The notes below the pieces were generated by a model that was not told the origin of the DNA, searched no databases, and saw nothing but the letters and a program-made list of their open reading frames with translations. From Branchiostoma floridae (lineage: Eukaryota; Chordata; Leptocardii; Amphioxiformes; Branchiostomatidae), in assembly GCF_000003815.2 (NCBI RefSeq), contig NC_049981.1:426929-448875 (forward strand): 21,947 nt of DNA. Direction: 5' to 3'. Positions within the stretch are counted from its first letter, which is position 1. Every line of letters begins with the position of its first letter. Made by a program: the position numbers and the translations under genes. Shown here piece after piece: positions 19,201-21,947 of the stretch.

Positions 19201-21360
19201 AAAATCATTTTACATTCTTCTTTCATTCTGGATTTCTGCAGTCATCTGGTTTTAGTCTGCAGTGATCTGAACAAAATAATAATGAAGTCAAAATACTAGA
19301 CACTGAACAGGGCTACTTTGTAAGAGTCCAAATACATCAGGGCACTCCACCCAACCCTAAACAAAGACGGGACCATTATAAACTTATTGGCACGTTTGAC
19401 CAATTACTGACCTCACGTACTTTGCGAGTTTACGTTCTGAAGTGATTGGTCGCTATTGGTCCTGAAGAAGGTGACAGTGGCTGTAGACAATTTGATCCGC
19501 TATAGTGTTGGGAAAATGCCAGGCTTAGCATTGTACTGAATTGAATTAACATTCTTCGATCCTGTTCCAGCCCCCAGAAAATGTGCTGTGCCTGAATGAG
19601 AGTATTTGATTTTTGCCTGCTGTTCCAGGCCCCAAAGAACGTGCTGTGTCTGAATGAGATTATTTACTTTCTTCTCTGCTGTTCTAGCCCCCAGAGAACG
19701 TGCTGTGCCTGAATGAGAAGCTGTCCCTGTCCCTCCCTCCCCTACCGGACCGGTACGCCGTCAGGACAGAATATCTCACCAACATACCCAGCGCTGAGGG
19801 ATACGAGACAGTTATCGCGTACTATGATGTAAGTTTAGATTTCCAACTTTTTATTATAAAGTATAGATTAAAATAAAAATTTTACAAAATAATTAAGAAT
19901 ACAAAAATCATTACCTCTCAAAATTGATCCAAGACAAACATATTTTCGTTGAAGAGGATAATCAGTCACGTATGAATACAGACGATATACGCAACTCTCG
20001 GGCCAAGTCTCGTGCTCTCGCGAGAGTAGTCCGTGAACAAGATGCCCTGTAAGACATTGCAAGTTTAAAAGTATGTACCTATTCCTTTAAAAACTGCCAC
20101 TGTTGGATGAATATTGTTGTAATTAAAACTATTTTCTTTAGTACATTACACGTGGCCGGGTATGTAAACCCTGGCAAAATGGTCCCTATGGCAACCGGCC
20201 CAGCAGTTTTCGGGAGTGACTTGTCACCCATGATTATGTGTAACGTTAACTACATAAACTAACACCCATCCTAGATGTCTACAGGCTATGTAAAACAAAG
20301 ACAGGGACTGATACTTGTAAAAAGAGTCGACTTTTATTACCCAGTTTTCAAAAGAACATTATAAAACATGTATATGCAGGGCAGTTATAACAAAGTTACA
20401 TAATCAAGGCAAAGCTATCTGCAACTTGTGCTCAACTTTAAATTTTCAAATCAGCAACGTCAATGCAAGGTCAATGTGATATTCAATTCAGTGTTGTATT
20501 CTAGGGTTGATTTAGCTTTTTACCATGTCAAAATGTATTGCTTTCATACAATGGGACTTTATTTTAAAATGATACGAGAACTGATCAATAGTTTTCATTC
20601 ATTTATTTTTCCAGACGTGGTACGACTACGGCTACAAACTGTCCAGGATGGATTTCCTCGTCAACTTTGAGATTCCGGTTCAAACTATTCAGGACTTCAA
20701 CACAGGTCTGGTGATTGCTCTTTTTGGCAACGCCTTAGACACGGAGTCGTTAGCATCGTTTACAAATCTTTTATCGGAATACAAATGATAATTAAGAATG
20801 TGAGAAGATGATACAATAATCAATTTTATTAGATGGAATACTTATTTTACAAGGTTTATTCACTATTATAACATTAAACGCTATGGTGACCGCCTGTTAC
20901 CTTCCAGTCGACAATACTTCATATTAACTGGTTCTATCACAAACTGCTGCTAAATGTCTATGCTAAAAGCCTTTTAAATATCTTTTAAATAGCACTTATT
21001 ATACTTGTATACATATCTCAATGCGTTTGTGACATCTATTTACGATTGGAATCGCATTGCTAGCAGCGACACCTAGCTACTGTGTTCAATATTACCATTT
21101 CATATAATGTCCTGAGAAAAACTGATCACCAAAACGTAATTCTATGTCTCGATTCACAAGATGTTTACGCTACGTCGTGCGTTTTTTTTTACTGTCCAGG
21201 TATTGAGTACCAGATTCTCCCCACCACCGGAAACTGCAGTGTGACACCCATCACCAACCAGACCTGGGACACCGTCTTCACAGACCCCAACCACGTGCGC
21301 ATGCGCAACCCGTTCGAGTGGTTCATGACGGACAAGTACCCACCCTTCTATCAGGGAAAG
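16256..21360 (+). CDS. Gene B: tandem paralogue of gene A, 3' part beyond the window
   Basis: Exons: 16256-16456, 16610-16724, 16903-16968, 17317-17437, 17954-18052, 18639-18840, 19688-19828, 20615-20705, 21200-21360, giving 399 residues that end in phase 0 at a GT donor. All eight exons comparable with gene A have identical length and phase. The N-terminus is a signal peptide (MRRLLLYLAAVVQCACVFGQ). Exon 4, missing from gene A, encodes a segment starting NMVCITETMSDDNTF with two acidic/hydroxyl-rich turns and one cysteine, and ends ALWFDASR. Exon 5 carries [18 protein letters not shown]. Exons 10-16 (rest of the second domain, third domain, transmembrane helix) should follow to the right, because no homologue of gene A exon 10 occurs before 21947. 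The same caveats on family assignment apply. Exon 9 differs from gene A at only three positions, all synonymous. Confidence 0.85.
16525..16605 (-). promoter_or_regulatory. Cluster of nuclear-receptor half-sites at gene B intron 1/exon 2
   Basis: TGACCT or TCACCT occurs at 16525, 16539, 16569, 16586, 16593 and 16600. On the minus strand the last three read AGGTCAAAGGTGAAAGGTCA, three direct half-sites spaced by one base (DR1). HNF4, RXR and COUP-TF type receptors bind DR1 sites. It also forms the pyrimidine tract of the exon 2 acceptor, so it may simply be splice-site sequence. Gene A has a single copy. Confidence 0.35.
17045..17130. repeat. Pyrimidine-rich tract in gene B intron 3
   Basis: Nearly pure CT sequence with TTTC/CTTT units. 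A (TTTG)n tract at about 17263-17310 runs up to the exon 4 acceptor. Confidence 0.8.
17438..20614. other. Gene B introns 4-7, little besides the exon 7 decoys
   Basis: Introns 17438-17953, 18053-18638, 18841-19687 and 19829-20614 contain no supported gene. A diverged dispersed repeat end (AAGAAGGTGACAGTGG) lies at about 19465 on the minus strand sense. CTCTCGCGAGAG lies at 20015-20026. Confidence 0.55.
19571..19687 (+). repeat. Two decoy copies of the intron 6/exon 7 boundary in gene B
   Basis: Acceptors end at 19570 (GTTCCAG) and 19628 (TGTTCCAG). The genuine one ends at 19687 (TGTTCTAG). Period is 58 and 59 bases. Each decoy repeats the first ~30 bases of exon 7 (CCCCCAGARAAYGTGCTGTG and on to AATGAG). 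The first decoy would read [12 protein letters not shown]-stop. The second reads APKNVLCLNEII and then out of frame into a stop. Gene A lacks these copies at the equivalent position. Confidence 0.85.
20880..21100. repeat. Dispersed repeat copy in gene B intron 8
   Basis: The left arm has GGTGACCGCCTGTTACCTTC at 20885. On the minus strand the right arm near 21065-21090 has CTAGGTGTCGCTGCTAGCAA. Facing arms 150-200 bases apart suggest a small miniature transposon of the same family as in gene A intron 10. Confidence 0.45.
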
Positions 21361-21599
21361 GTAGAGTCAAATGTTCTTTGAAAATGCAATATCAAACTAG
21401 AAATGCAGCAATATTTTAGACCTATAGCTTTGCGTGCGAGTAAAACATAAATATGTTAACAGGTTTTTGGACCCAGTTAAGTTATTAACATAACTACCAG
21501 AGAGCCTTGTCCGCGAGAAAAAAAATATATGATAGGTTTTGCTATAGTAGACTTGTAAAAAAATGGCTCGTATTACCACGAATAGGTGTTCCGTGTTCC

Positions 21600-21947
21600 G
21601 GACCGTGTGATAACTTCCTTATCACACAGGTTCGAAAGTTGTATCACACAGGCTTCCTTCGATTAAATCGAACTATTTTCAACGGGCCGAATACGGCACG
21701 GTTGAAAATTGCCGGATTCGGACGTTATAATTGCTGCTGTTACAATCTTTTACTTGAGTATACAACGTTTTCTCAACTCCTGGTGCAGTTTGCAACGAAA
21801 GATGCGTTTTCTCAGGTGGGTATGACATAAATAAAACACAACACGGTGTATTCCGCATCACCTCGGTCCCAGCCATCCCGCGGGTCGGATCACCCTCCGG
21901 CCTTTGGCCGTCGGGCGATCCTTCCCGGGGTCGGGCTGGTACCTTGC
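21600..21947. repeat. Palindrome-rich repeat at the right edge (gene B intron 9)
   Basis: Several hairpins follow each other: GTGTGATAA/TTATCACAC (21605-21613, 21619-21627), TTCGATT/AATCGAA (21658-21672), TTTTCAAC/GTTGAAAA (21676-21683, 21701-21708), and a GC-rich hairpin 21865-21943 with loop TTT at 21903-21905 (inner 16-base arms with two mismatches). The abrupt rise in GC suggests an inserted transposable element that continues past the edge. Confidence 0.45.

Noticed and set aside
21865-21943. Fragment of ribosomal RNA, suggested by GC-rich hairpin
   Set aside because: I recognise no conserved rRNA core sequence. A transposon or foldback end explains it better.

Overview
The window looks like an animal nuclear genome: it is intron-rich, with GT..AG exons of 66-221 bases, miniature DNA transposons in introns and one run of 100 N. 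The gene family, intron density and repeat content fit a lancelet (amphioxus, Branchiostoma) best. That species call is inference from memory, not from a search.

The window holds two tandem paralogous genes on the + strand. Gene A (2172-12918) is complete except for one exon that appears to be lost in the assembly gap at 4746-4845. I can place 15 of its 16 coding exons. With a 121-base exon 4, as in gene B, the reading frame closes exactly at 705 residues. The predicted protein is type I membrane: a signal peptide, two related extracellular domains resembling the metazoan LolA-like family, a third alpha/beta domain, a single transmembrane helix and a short Gly/Ser/Pro-rich cytoplasmic tail. 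Gene B (16256 to beyond the right edge) has the same exon structure. Its exons 1-9 (399 residues) are visible, and exons 10-16 lie outside the window. Exon lengths and phases agree in all eight exons that can be compared. Coding sequence is close to identical in patches, while the introns are mostly unalignable.

The most unusual structure is in gene A intron 15. The 3' end of the intron plus the first ~45 bases of the transmembrane exon are tandemly repeated about nine times (period ~68 bp). Each copy carries a potential branch point, a T-rich tract, an AG acceptor and the start of the transmembrane helix. Most copies run into a stop codon that overlaps the candidate branch point of the next copy. 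Gene B intron 6 shows the same kind of event at a different exon: three tandem copies of the intron/exon-7 boundary, period 58-59 bp. Together these suggest repeated duplication of 3' splice sites in this family, possibly producing membrane-anchored and unanchored isoforms.

The rest is noncoding. The upstream 2.1 kb holds a SINE-like remnant. Gene A intron 3 holds a TTAA-flanked piggyBac-like miniature element. Gene A intron 10 holds a foldback element with a 32-bp perfect inverted repeat. The 3.3 kb between the genes holds a 1,055-bp TAA-flanked miniature element. A dispersed repeat family occurs several times, and the right edge carries a palindrome-rich repeat. I found no RNA genes, CRISPR arrays or prokaryotic features.
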